Shown: positions 1 through 7,105, numbered from the stretch's first letter. The stretch is DNA of 8,735 bases from DATCSE01 sp036568605 (GCA_036568605.1 DATCSE010000418.1:1-8735); one strand, 5' to 3'. The notes: generated from the letters alone by a model not told the origin. Numbers and translations are program-made.

Positions 1-291
1 GCGTTCGCGCGGCACGTCGTGATTCTCGACGAGCCGACCGCGGCGCTGGGCGTCAAGGAGGGCAACATGGTGCTGGAGCTGATCCGGCGCGTGCGCGACC
101 GCGGGCTGCCGGTGATCCTGATCAGCCACAACATGCCGCACGTGTTCGAGATCGCCGACCGCATCCACGTCGCGCGGCTGGGCAAGCGCGCCTGCGTCGT
201 CGACCCGAAGAAGATCAGCATGAGCGACACGGTCGCGGTGATGACCGGCGCGATGCGCCCCGAAGAGCTTCCGGCCGAAGCATTGGCATGA
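1..291 (+). CDS. frcA: Sugar ABC transporter ATP-binding protein, FrcA-like (3' end only)
   Basis: This is the C-terminal 96 codons of an ABC ATPase; the 5' part lies outside the window and the reading frame is open from base 1. The Walker B motif VVILDEP sits at residues 6-12 of the visible part, followed by the D-loop region (TAALG). The H-loop histidine is in LISHNMPH (His43 of the visible part). Family knowledge: single-domain ATPases of about 260 residues with the DEPTAALGVKE and ISHNMPHVFE(I/V)ADRIH wording and a C-terminal MSDxVAxMTGA are typical of FrcA, which powers import of fructose and related sugars through an FrcB/FrcC-type binding protein and permease on the inner membrane. The Walker A and signature motifs cannot be seen. 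The stop overlaps the start of the ROK regulator by 4 bases (ATGA), so the two are probably cotranscribed and translationally coupled. The ABC ATPase call is near certain; fructose specificity is inferred from resemblance and could instead be another monosaccharide. Confidence 0.85.
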   Translation, partial: AFARHVVILDEPTAALGVKEGNMVLELIRRVRDRGLPVILISHNMPHVFEIADRIHVARLGKRACVVDPKKISMSDTVAVMTGAMRPEELPAEALA

Positions 292-1583
292 AATTGCATA
301 GGCCCGGCGCCGCGCCGCGCGCCGACCGCCGGGCCCGCCTCCCGCGGGGCGCCGCGAACGGTTCGGCCGGCGACGAGGGCCACGGCACGCTGCGCCCGCG
401 CGGCTCCAACCACGCCGGGATGCGCCAGTTCAACGAGCGTGTCGTGCTGCAGGCGATTCGCCTGCACGGCAGCCTCGCGAAGGCCGACATCGCGCGGTTG
501 ACCCGGCTCACCGCGCAAACGGTGCAGGTGATCATCGCCCGGCTCGAAGGCGATGGTCTGGTCAGGAAGCTCGAGCCGGTGCGCGGCAGGATCGGCCAGC
601 CGTCGGTGCCGATGGCGCTGAACCCGGACGGCGCGTTCTCGATCGGCATCAAGATCGGGCGCCGCAGCCTGGACATGCTGCTGCTGGACTTCGCCGGCCA
701 GGTGCGGCAGCGGCTGTCGCACCCCTACCCGTTCCCCGATCCGGACACGCTGTTCCCCGCGATCGAGGCCCGTCTGGCCGAGCTGACCGCCGCGATGCCC
801 GCGGCGCACCGAGCGCGGCTGCATGGGATCGGCATCGCGGCGCCGCTGTCGCTGGGCGGCTGGCAGAGCGTGCTGAAGGTCCAGCCGCAGGTCGCGAGCA
901 AGTGGGCCGGCATCGACATCCGCGAGCGCGTCACGCGGATGACCGAGCTGCCGGTGGAGTTCGTCAAGGACACCGCGGCCGCCTGCGTCGCCGAGCTGGT
1001 CGCGGGGCGCGGGCGCAGCATCCGCAGCTTCCTGTACGTGTTCTTCGACACCTTCATCGGCGGCGGGCTCGTGATCGACAGCCAGCTGCGTTCGGGCGTC
1101 AACGGCAACGCCGGCGCGATCGGCTCGATGGCGCTCGCGCCGGTGCACGGCGGCCAGCACAGCGAGGCGCACCAGCTGCTGAGCCGGGCATCGCTGCTCA
1201 ACCTCGAGGAGCGCTTCGCCGAGACCCGGCTGGACCCGGACGCCACCGGCGACACGCGCGCGCTGCAGGAGCCCTGGTGGCACGAAACCAAGCGCTGGCT
1301 GCAGGACGTCGGCCCGGCGGTCGCCTACGCGGTGCACAGCGCCGCCTGCCTGCTCGATTTCGACGGCGTGATCGTCGACGGCTCGATCAGCCGCGAGCTG
1401 CTGCGCGCGCTGATCTCCAGCATCAACCAGTCGCTCGACCTGCACGACTGGGAAGGCGTCTCGCGGCCGACGCTGCTGGAAGGCACGATAGGCGCCGACG
1501 CCCGGGCCGTCGGCGGCGCGCTGCTGCCGCTGTACGCGAATTTCCTGCCCGACCACGAGCTGTTCCTGAAGCTCGCGAGCTGA
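288..1583 (+). CDS. ROK-family transcriptional regulator, probably non-kinase
   Basis: This 431-residue protein has the layout of a ROK repressor (NagC/XylR type): an N-terminal winged helix-turn-helix at about residues 47-95 and a ROK sugar-binding domain at about 115-415. The lead-in RGSNHAGMRQFNE and the helix ADIARLTRLTAQTVQVII match the usual DNA-binding start of ROK repressors. In the ROK domain I see GIGIAAP (181-187), a remnant of the catalytic-base region KDTAAACVAEL (Asp228 kept) and the glycine-rich FIGGGLVIDSQLRSG. The His and CxCGxxGC cysteines that normally bind structural zinc are absent: GAIGSM stands where GEIGHM is usual, and no cysteine cluster follows. The first phosphate-binding motif is also degenerate (SIGIKIGRRS, not DxGGT). 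It therefore most likely senses a sugar without phosphorylating it. The start at 288 is chosen because it overlaps the transporter stop and because the next in-frame ATG (Met45) would remove the conserved GSN segment. The first ~35 residues are Arg/Ala/Gly-rich and probably disordered. It probably regulates the upstream sugar-uptake operon. Confidence 0.88.
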   Translation: MKLHRPGAAPRADRRARLPRGAANGSAGDEGHGTLRPRGSNHAGMRQFNERVVLQAIRLHGSLAKADIARLTRLTAQTVQVIIARLEGDGLVRKLEPVRGRIGQPSVPMALNPDGAFSIGIKIGRRSLDMLLLDFAGQVRQRLSHPYPFPDPDTLFPAIEARLAELTAAMPAAHRARLHGIGIAAPLSLGGWQSVLKVQPQVASKWAGIDIRERVTRMTELPVEFVKDTAAACVAELVAGRGRSIRSFLYVFFDTFIGGGLVIDSQLRSGVNGNAGAIGSMALAPVHGGQHSEAHQLLSRASLLNLEERFAETRLDPDATGDTRALQEPWWHETKRWLQDVGPAVAYAVHSAACLLDFDGVIVDGSISRELLRALISSINQSLDLHDWEGVSRPTLLEGTIGADARAVGGALLPLYANFLPDHELFLKLAS

Positions 1584-1632
1584 GCAGAGGCTGGCAGCCG
1601 CACCCCCCTAACAACACGCAGTTACGCCCACC

Positions 1633-1648
1633 CTGTCAAGTTTGACAG
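1633..1648. promoter_or_regulatory. Perfect 16-base inverted repeat, candidate operator
   Basis: CTGTCAA-GT-TTGACAG is a perfect palindrome with 7-base arms and a 2-base centre. It lies 50 bases after the ROK gene stop and about 105 bases before the next start codon, in the only sizeable gap between them. The right arm contains TTGACA, identical to a sigma-70 -35 hexamer, but I find no acceptable -10 hexamer 16-18 bases downstream. The size and symmetry suit a site for a dimeric helix-turn-helix regulator. Which protein binds, if any, is unknown. Confidence 0.4.
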
Positions 1649-1741
1649 TAGACGCCGCTGCGGCAGACCCCCAGACTGCACTTCGCTCAGGGAATCACCA
1701 AGAAAAATCGCAGCGTGCCGACAGAGCCGCGCGACCGTGCC

Positions 1742-1746
1742 GGAAG
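1742..1746 (+). promoter_or_regulatory. Ribosome binding site of the small conserved gene
   Basis: GGAAG, 6 bases before the ATG at 1753. This spacing selects 1753 as start over the upstream TTG at 1642, which overlaps the inverted repeat and has no such site, and over the in-frame ATG at 1777. Confidence 0.6.
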
Positions 1747-1752
1747 AGTCGT

Positions 1753-2127
1753 ATGCCGTATGTTCGCCGCAATGCGATGGGGGAGATCGAGAGCATCCAC
1801 AAGGCGGCCGCGCCGGATGCGATGGAGTACCTCGATCCGTCGGACTCCGAGGTCCGGCGCTTCGTGACGCTGGTCGAGCAGACCGAGCGTTTCGGAGCGC
1901 TGGACGCCGAGGTGATCCGCGTGCTCGAGGACGTGGTGGACGTGATCCTCGCCAAGGGCCTGGTCGAGATCTCGGAACTGCCGCCGGATGCGCAGCTGAA
2001 GCTGATCATGCGGCGCCAGCAGCGCACCCGCGAGGAAGAAACCTCGCGGCAGAAGTTCTCGGCGTCGGGTTTCGTCGAGATCATCGACGACAGCGCCTTC
2101 GGCGCGCTGGGCGGTCCGCAGTCCTAG
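1753..2127 (+). CDS. Small conserved protein of the 'tryptophan synthase beta-like' type, function unknown
   Basis: The product is a 124-residue soluble protein with no signal peptide or membrane segment. It begins MPYVRRNAMGEIESIH, and residues 52-90 contain a helical core (AEVIRVLEDVVDVILAKGL, then ISELPPDAQLKLIMRR). A short N-terminal strand with the wording 'YV+R+..G.I', followed by IRVLED(V/L)(I/V)D(V/L)L and LP..AQ.KL..R, is the pattern of a family common in proteobacteria. Databases often label that family 'tryptophan synthase subunit beta-like protein'. That name has no visible basis here: there is no PLP-lysine motif and the length is about a third of TrpB. The C-terminal ~30 residues (KFSASGFVEIIDDSAFGAL) look less conserved. 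The gene stands alone between the ROK regulator and the Lrp-type regulator, with its own ribosome binding site. The coding call is firm because the sequence has a protein-like composition and matches a remembered family; its role is unknown. Confidence 0.8.
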   Translation: MPYVRRNAMGEIESIHKAAAPDAMEYLDPSDSEVRRFVTLVEQTERFGALDAEVIRVLEDVVDVILAKGLVEISELPPDAQLKLIMRRQQRTREEETSRQKFSASGFVEIIDDSAFGALGGPQS

Positions 2128-2261
2128 CGACTACGCGCCTGCGCAGACCACCGCGCAGCCGGCCGCGAGCGCCGGCGCGGTCTTGTGCGCGCGATCAGGC
2201 TGCACGACACGAGGGCGACGCCGCAGAATCGGGCCTGGACTCATCTGCCGCATCACCTCCC

Positions 2262-2756
2262 ATGGCCGAAGCCCTGAAGATCGACCGGCTCGATCTGCGC
2301 ATCCTTGCCCAACTGCAGAAGAACGGTCGCATGACCAACGTCGATCTGGCCGACGCGGTGGGCCTTTCGCCCAGCCCGTGCCTGATCCGCGTCAAGCGCC
2401 TCGAGCAGGCCGGCTACATCGCCGGCTACGGCGCGCAGCTCCGACTCGAGAAACTGGGCGACACGCTGACCGTCTTCACCGAGGTCACGCTCTCGGACCA
2501 CCACCGCGAGGACTTCACGCGCTTCGAGACCGCGATCAAGGAAGTCGACGAGATCCTCGAGTGCCATCTCGTCAGCGGCGGCTACGACTACCTGCTGCGC
2601 TTCCTGACCCGCGGCGTCAACCACTACCAGGCAATCATCGAAGAGCTGCTCGAGCGCAACATCGGGATCGCGAAATACTTCAGCTACATCGTCATCAAGT
2701 CGCCGTTCATCAAGACGCACTGTCCGATCGAGCGGCTGTTTCCGGACCAGCGCTGA
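2262..2756 (+). CDS. Lrp/AsnC-family transcriptional regulator, possible BkdR-like regulator
   Basis: This 164-residue protein has the full Lrp architecture. An N-terminal helix-turn-helix (residues 7-55: IDRLDLRILAQLQKNGRMTN, then the recognition region VGLSPSPCLIRVKRLEQAGYI) is joined by a short linker to a C-terminal alpha/beta ligand-binding and oligomerisation (RAM) domain at about 66-150. That domain includes the conserved stretch ILECHLVSGGYDYLLRF. Family knowledge: such proteins form dimers to octamers and respond to amino acids. In Pseudomonas, BkdR of this family activates the branched-chain keto-acid dehydrogenase operon. The bkd genes lie 2 kb downstream on the same strand, so a link is plausible but inferred. 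The ATG at 2262 is chosen because the Lrp fold begins immediately after it. No good ribosome binding site precedes it (CACCTCCC is not purine-rich), so expression may be weak. The gene converges on the protease/TPR gene with 81 bases between their stops. The specific BkdR assignment is uncertain, so no symbol is given. Confidence 0.9.
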   Translation: MAEALKIDRLDLRILAQLQKNGRMTNVDLADAVGLSPSPCLIRVKRLEQAGYIAGYGAQLRLEKLGDTLTVFTEVTLSDHHREDFTRFETAIKEVDEILECHLVSGGYDYLLRFLTRGVNHYQAIIEELLERNIGIAKYFSYIVIKSPFIKTHCPIERLFPDQR

Positions 2757-2837
2757 GGTCTGAACGCGGGTTGGGGAACGGTTGTAGGTCCGACTTCGGC
2801 ACTGCCGATGCGGCGACGGCGCCATGCCGCCCTCGAT

Positions 2838-4613
2838 TCACGGCGCCTGGCGGGGACCAGGCGCATCGACCTGCGCCAACCCATGCCGGCGCAACGCCTC
2901 GTCGATCGACGCCGACAGCTCGCGCGCCTTCTCGATATCGGCGAGCCCTTGGTCGACTTGTCCCATCTTCGTTCGCGCGAGCCCACGCCCGTACAGCGAC
3001 CAGGCGCTGTCGGGGCGGATCTCCAGGGCTCGGTCGTAGTCGGAAAGCGCGTCGCGCAGCCTGCCGCGGCGCAGTTGCACCCAGGCTCGGCTGTCGAGAT
3101 AGTTGGCCTCCTTGGGCCGATGGTCCAGGGCGTCGTCGCAGTCGGCAAGCGCCTTGTCCAGTTCGATGCCCAGCATCGCGCGCGCCCAGCAGCGCCCGTT
3201 CAACGCGTGATCCAGGTCCACCTCGTTGCGATGGCTGGGAATCCAAAGATTCCACTGCGCCAGCGACAGATCCAGCCTGTCGAGACGGTCGTAGAGACCG
3301 GCCATGTCCCGGCGCATGTCCGCCTGCGCGGCCAAAACCTGGTCCAGCGCCTGCAGATCGCCGAGCGCGCCGTCGCGGTCGCCCGAGGCGGCACGCATCT
3401 GCGCCCGACTGAGCCGAGCCTCGGCCTGCGCGGGGTCCAGTCGCAGTGCGGTGGTGTAGTCCTGCAAGGCTTCGGTGAAGTGCTTCAGGGCGACGTGCAC
3501 CTGGCCGCGTCGCGTGAAGTAGTCGGCCGCCTGCGGCGCCATCTCGCAGGCGCGGTCCAGGTCCGCCAGCGCGCGCACGTAGTCGCGCCGGGCGGCCCAG
3601 GCGGCGCCACGCCGCGCGAAGCCGTCGGCGTCGGCGGGCGCGTCGGCATCGAACGCCGCGTCGGCCTCCGTCACGGCATGGGCGTTCAGCGCGAACACCG
3701 GGCCGCCCTGATAGGTGAAGTACATGCGCCGCTGCTTCTTCGAGACGTAGACGCGGTGCGATAGAAAGAAGTCGATGCCCACCAGCATGTCCACGTCATC
3801 GATGCTGAACTCGCCGATGCGCAACCGGCTGTGCTCGATAGCCTCGCCGCCGAGGACCCACTTGCGGACGGGCGCGGTCCACGCCTTGGCCTCGCCACGG
3901 CCAAGGCCGTGGATCATTCCGGCGGGTTTCATGTCGGCATCGGCCATGCCGGCACGCCGTGCCGCCGCGAGCGAGATCACCGACATCGCGCCCGTGTCGA
4001 ACTCGACCGTGATGTTCGTGCCGTTCAGCTGCGCTGTGGCCTTGATCGCAGGCGCCGACGACGACCGGTCCTGCCGCAGTTCCAGCTCGGACACCGGCGT
4101 GCCGTTGGCCCAATAGGCCATGTCGGTGTTGTCGCAATCGCCTTCGGGAAATATCAGGCGCACCATCCCGTGCGCGAGGTCGAACTCCGCATCGCCGAGC
4201 GTGAGCAGGTTGCGGCCGAGCAGGCCCATCGTGCCGCCGCCAGGCTCGTTGCCGCCGACGATGAAGTCCACGTTCGGGATTTCGCCCTGCGTGAGCTGCA
4301 GCCGCTTCACGGTCGTCAGGCGCGCGTCGACCGACCCGGTCAGGCCCCGCACCTTCGTCCCATACAGGCCGCGCAGCGGCAGCTCGAGCTGCTGAGCCGC
4401 TGCCTCGGTGAGGAAGCTGAAGAACGCGCCGCTGTCCAGCGTCAGCGGCACCTCGGTGCCATTGATGCCCACCCGCGCAACGGCGCGCGTGCCCACCATC
4501 GTCACGGGCATCTCCAGCGCCTGGAGTTTGCAAGCCGCACCGCACGCCGGCGCCATCACGCCGAGCGCCAACCATGTTGCGGCAGACCGCATGCGCCGCA
4601 TGATCCCGTTCAC
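2838..4613 (-). CDS. Exported retropepsin-like aspartic protease with C-terminal TPR repeats
   Basis: The product is 591 residues. The first ~27 residues form a signal peptide: basic RRMR, a hydrophobic stretch (TWLALGVMAPA), then CGAAC with probable cleavage just before ACKLQ, so it should reach the periplasm or beyond. Two retropepsin-type half-domains follow. The first has the catalytic motif LTLDSGAFFSFL (Asp60) and the downstream GLLGRNLL. The second has VEFDTGAMSVISL (Asp206) and VGIDFFLSHRVYVS. Aspartic proteases need two such Asp motifs, and here both occur in one chain, so an internal pseudo-dimer is possible. From about residue 329 to 569 there are roughly seven 34-residue TPR units, e.g. 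residues 363-395 and 503-535 with the typical A..DY..AL...P spacing. The GTG at 4613 is chosen because a strong site (GGGAGG) lies 6 bases upstream; the ATG at 4664 would put about 17 charged residues before the signal peptide. Proteins of this type occur in xanthomonads and related bacteria; substrates are not known to me. The gene is divergent from bkdA1. Confidence 0.88.
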   Translation of the reverse strand: MNGIMRRMRSAATWLALGVMAPACGAACKLQALEMPVTMVGTRAVARVGINGTEVPLTLDSGAFFSFLTEAAAQQLELPLRGLYGTKVRGLTGSVDARLTTVKRLQLTQGEIPNVDFIVGGNEPGGGTMGLLGRNLLTLGDAEFDLAHGMVRLIFPEGDCDNTDMAYWANGTPVSELELRQDRSSSAPAIKATAQLNGTNITVEFDTGAMSVISLAAARRAGMADADMKPAGMIHGLGRGEAKAWTAPVRKWVLGGEAIEHSRLRIGEFSIDDVDMLVGIDFFLSHRVYVSKKQRRMYFTYQGGPVFALNAHAVTEADAAFDADAPADADGFARRGAAWAARRDYVRALADLDRACEMAPQAADYFTRRGQVHVALKHFTEALQDYTTALRLDPAQAEARLSRAQMRAASGDRDGALGDLQALDQVLAAQADMRRDMAGLYDRLDRLDLSLAQWNLWIPSHRNEVDLDHALNGRCWARAMLGIELDKALADCDDALDHRPKEANYLDSRAWVQLRRGRLRDALSDYDRALEIRPDSAWSLYGRGLARTKMGQVDQGLADIEKARELSASIDEALRRHGLAQVDAPGPRQAP

Positions 4614-4619
4614 AGGCTT

Positions 4620-4625
4620 CCTCCC
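4620..4625 (-). promoter_or_regulatory. Ribosome binding site of the protease/TPR gene
   Basis: On the - strand this reads GGGAGG, 6 bases before a GTG start at 4613. It decides the start in favour of GTG over the ATG codons at 4664 and 4601. Confidence 0.7.
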
Positions 4626-4820
4626 TTGTCGACGATCGGGCCCCGCCTTTCGCAATGCGTCCATCCTCGGCCCGGCGGGTCGCTACTCTACGCGAGGAGC
4701 TGGGAGCACCGTTCGACGGCATCGTGGCCAAGGTCGGCCTACCACCCCTGGGCCGAACCCGCATGCAGCCGGCCCAGAACTTCATCCAGAATCGGCACAG
4801 CGCCGCTTACCAAGCAGCGC

Positions 4821-4825
4821 AGGAG
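4821..4825 (+). promoter_or_regulatory. Ribosome binding site of bkdA1
   Basis: AGGAG with a 6-base spacer to the ATG at 4832. It fixes the bkdA1 start over the farther ATG codons at 4655 and 4763. Confidence 0.75.
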
Positions 4826-4831
4826 CAGCGT

Positions 4832-6091
4832 ATGCCTGGCCAACAGCCGAAGCTTCACCTGCATGTGCCCGAGCCCACCGGCCGGCCCGGGCAAGCAACC
4901 GATTTTTCCTATCTGCGAGTCACGGCAGCGGGCGACGTGCCGCGCCCGGCAGTGGACATCGTTCCGTCGCACACCGGCGCGATGGCCTGGAAGCTGATCC
5001 GCGTGCTCGACGACGCCGGCCGCGCGGTCGGCCCGTGGGCGCCCCAGGTCGATGTCGAGACGCTGCGCCGCGGTCTGCGCGCGATGCTGCGCACGCGCGC
5101 CTTCGATGCGCGCATGATGATCGCGCAGCGCCAGAAGAAGATCTCCTTCTACATCCAGTGCCTGGGCGAAGAGGCGATCGCGGTGGCGCATGCCCAGGCG
5201 CTGCAGCCCGGCGACATGTGCTTCCCGTCGTATCGCCAGCAGGGCCTGCTGCTGTCGCGCGACGACATCGACGTCGTCGAGCTGATGTGCCAGCTGCTCA
5301 GCAACGAGCGCGACCCGATCCGCGGCCGCCAGCTGCCGGTGATGTACTCGTACAAGCGCGCGGGGTTCTTCACGATCTCCGGCAACCTCGCGACGCAGTT
5401 CGTGCAGGCGGTCGGATGGGCGATGGCCTCGGCGATCCAGGGCGACACCAAGATCGCCTCCGGCTGGATCGGCGACGGCTCGACCGCCGAGGCCGACTTC
5501 CACAATGCGCTGACCTTCGCGCATGTCTATCGCGCGCCGGTGATCCTCAACGTCGTCAACAACCAGTGGGCGATCTCGACCTTCCAGGCGATCGCGGGCG
5601 GCGAAGGCACCACGTTCGCGGCGCGCGGCGTCGGCGCCGGCATCGCATCGCTGCGCGTGGACGGCAACGACTTCCTCGCGGTGCTGGCGGCCTCGCGCTG
5701 GGCCGCCGAGCGCGCGCGGAGCAATCTCGGGCCGACGCTGATCGAATGGGTCACCTACCGCGCCGGCGCGCACTCGACCTCGGACGACCCGTCGCGCTAC
5801 CGGCCGGCCGACGATTGGGAGCACTTCCCGCTGGGCGACCCGGTCGCGAGGCTGAAGCAGCACCTGATCGTCCTGGGCGCCTGGTCGGAAGACGAGCACC
5901 AGCAGACCGTGAAAGCGCTCGAAGCCGAGATGTCCGCCGCGCTGAAGGAAGCGCAGAGGTTCGGCTCGATGCAGGACGGCCACATCCCGCCGCTCGCGAC
6001 GATGTTCGAGGACGTCTACAAGGACATGCCGCCGCACCTGCGCGACCAGATGCGCCAGGCCGCCGAACACGATGGTACCCACGGGGGCTGA
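4832..6091 (+). CDS. bkdA1: Branched-chain 2-oxo acid dehydrogenase E1 component, alpha subunit
   Basis: The product is 419 residues, close to the ~410 of Pseudomonas BkdA1. With BkdA2 it forms the thiamine-diphosphate-dependent E1 that decarboxylates the 2-keto acids of valine, leucine and isoleucine and acylates the lipoyl group of E2, in the cytoplasm. The N-terminus LHLHVPEPTGRPG..TDFSYLR is the characteristic opening of the Pseudomonas-type protein. The ThDP/Mg motif begins with GDG at 214-216 and ends with NN at 243-244. The loop AGAHSTSDDPSRYR (about 311-324) corresponds to the conserved active-site loop that carries the regulatory serine in mammalian E1-alpha; here it is expected to be structural. 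The E1 signature stretch RQLPVMYS and GNLATQFVQAVGWAMASA is intact, with no frameshift or truncation. The start is set by the AGGAG site and by family length. It is the first gene of the operon, with bkdA2 beginning 3 bases after its stop. Confidence 0.96.
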   Translation: MPGQQPKLHLHVPEPTGRPGQATDFSYLRVTAAGDVPRPAVDIVPSHTGAMAWKLIRVLDDAGRAVGPWAPQVDVETLRRGLRAMLRTRAFDARMMIAQRQKKISFYIQCLGEEAIAVAHAQALQPGDMCFPSYRQQGLLLSRDDIDVVELMCQLLSNERDPIRGRQLPVMYSYKRAGFFTISGNLATQFVQAVGWAMASAIQGDTKIASGWIGDGSTAEADFHNALTFAHVYRAPVILNVVNNQWAISTFQAIAGGEGTTFAARGVGAGIASLRVDGNDFLAVLAASRWAAERARSNLGPTLIEWVTYRAGAHSTSDDPSRYRPADDWEHFPLGDPVARLKQHLIVLGAWSEDEHQQTVKALEAEMSAALKEAQRFGSMQDGHIPPLATMFEDVYKDMPPHLRDQMRQAAEHDGTHGG

Positions 6092-6094
6092 GGC

Positions 6095-7105
6095 ATGGCG
6101 GCGATGACCATGATCCAGGCCCTGCGTTCGGCGATGGACGTGATGCTGGGCCGCGACGCGCAGGTCGTCGTCTTCGGCGAGGACGTCGGCTACTTCGGCG
6201 GCGTGTTCCGCTGCACCGAAGGCCTGCAGGCCAAGTACGGCAAGCACCGGGTGTTCGACTCGCCGATCGCCGAGGGCGGCATCGTCGGCACCGCGATCGG
6301 CATGGCGGCCTACGGCCTGCGGCCGGTGGTCGAGGTGCAGTTCGCCGACTACTTCTACCCGGCCTCGGACCAGATCGTCTCCGAGGCGGCGCGCCTGCGC
6401 TACCGCTCCGCCGGCGACTTCACCGCGCCCATCGTGATCCGCATGCCGTGCGGCGGCGGCATCTACGGCGGGCAGACGCACAGCCAGAGCCCGGAGGCGC
6501 TGTTCACGCACGTGTGCGGGCTGCGCACGGTGATGCCGAGCAACCCGTACGACGCGAAGGGGCTGCTGATCGCGGCCATCGAGTGCGACGACCCGGTGAT
6601 CTTCCTCGAGCCCAAGCGGCTCTACAACGGGCCGTTCGACGGCCATCACGATCAGCCCGTCGTGCCCTGGTCCGCACACCCGCGCAGCGAGGTGCCCGAG
6701 GGCCACTACACGGTCGCGCTCGAGTCGGCCAGCATCGTGCGGCCGGGCGAGGACCTGACGGTGGTGACCTACGGAACGATGGTCTATGTTGCCGAAGCCG
6801 CGGCACGCGAGACCGGCATCGACGCCGAGGTGATCGACCTGCGCAGCCTGTGGCCGCTGGACCTGCCGGCCATCGTCGAATCGGTGAAGAAGACCGGCCG
6901 CTGCGTCGTGCTGCACGAGGCCACGCGCACCAGCGGCTTCGGTGCGGAGCTGACGGCGCTGGTCCAGGAGCATTGCTTCTACCACCTCGAAGCCCCGATC
7001 GAGCGCGTGACCGGCTACGACACGCCCTACCCGCACGCGCTCGAGTGGGCTTACTTTCCGGGCCCGACGCGAGTGGGCCGCGCGTATCGAAAGGTGATGG
7101 GATGA
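6095..7105 (+). CDS. bkdA2: Branched-chain 2-oxo acid dehydrogenase E1 component, beta subunit
   Basis: This 336-residue partner of BkdA1 makes up the alpha2beta2 E1 heterotetramer. It has the transketolase pyrimidine-binding domain (about 4-180) with FGEDVGYFGGVFRCTEGL and the ThDP-activating glutamate in PIAEGGIVGTAIGM (Glu60). The conserved FADYFYPASDQIVSEAARLR, the PCGGGIYGGQTHSQSPEA loop and FLEPKRLYNG follow. The C-terminal transketolase domain (about 200-330) includes DLRSLWPLD and VHEATRTSGFG-like wording (VLHEATRTSGFGAEL). Pseudomonas BkdA2 is of similar length and nearly the same in these stretches. The ATG at 6095 is taken as start, though ATGs at 6104 and 6110 are nearly equivalent. 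The preceding purine run GGGGGCTGAGG is a modest ribosome site that overlaps the bkdA1 end, suggesting coupled translation. The stop overlaps the bkdB start by 4 bases. No anomaly is seen. Confidence 0.96.
   Translation: MAAMTMIQALRSAMDVMLGRDAQVVVFGEDVGYFGGVFRCTEGLQAKYGKHRVFDSPIAEGGIVGTAIGMAAYGLRPVVEVQFADYFYPASDQIVSEAARLRYRSAGDFTAPIVIRMPCGGGIYGGQTHSQSPEALFTHVCGLRTVMPSNPYDAKGLLIAAIECDDPVIFLEPKRLYNGPFDGHHDQPVVPWSAHPRSEVPEGHYTVALESASIVRPGEDLTVVTYGTMVYVAEAAARETGIDAEVIDLRSLWPLDLPAIVESVKKTGRCVVLHEATRTSGFGAELTALVQEHCFYHLEAPIERVTGYDTPYPHALEWAYFPGPTRVGRAYRKVMG

Larger units (their letters stand above)
4614..4831. promoter_or_regulatory. Divergent intergenic region between the protease/TPR gene and bkdA1
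   Basis: These 218 bases separate two outward-facing starts and must contain promoters for both, unless bkdA1 is read from farther upstream. I find no convincing sigma-70 pair; TACTCT at 4684-4689 is a poor -10 candidate on the + strand. A short direct repeat, CCAGAA at 4774-4779 and 4786-4791 (12 bases apart), lies about 45-55 bases before the bkdA1 start and could be part of a regulator site. The region is open in the bkdA1 frame, which could mislead a gene caller into adding 59 residues. Confidence 0.4.

Noticed and set aside
1570..1581. 12-base perfect palindrome AGCTCGCGAGCT at the end of the ROK gene
   Set aside because: It lies inside the last codons, is short, and has no following T-run; it is likely chance in GC-rich coding sequence.
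2128..2261. GC-rich hairpin candidate between the small gene and the Lrp-type gene
   Set aside because: The arms (AGACC...GGTCT) pair only with a bulge and no T-run follows, so a terminator call is not supported.
2183..3412. 409-codon + strand frame overlapping the Lrp-type gene and the protease gene
   Set aside because: It is Arg/Pro-rich low-complexity translation, out of frame with the Lrp-type gene and antisense to the protease gene.
4655..4831. 59-residue N-terminal extension of BkdA1
   Set aside because: There is a strong AGGAG before 4832, family members begin near LHVPEPTGRPG, and the extension has no domain-like sequence.
4739..7036. 765-codon open frame on the - strand opposite bkdA1/bkdA2
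   Set aside because: It is His/Arg/Asp-rich with no domain, and it lies wholly opposite two well-recognised genes; it is a GC-driven shadow.
4408..7101. Very long open frame on the + strand that ends as bkdB
   Set aside because: The upstream ~900 codons are Arg/Ala/Gly-rich, carry no recognisable domain and run antisense to the protease gene or out of frame with bkdA1 and bkdA2. In GC-rich DNA stop codons are rare, so this is a shadow; only 7102-8436 is real.
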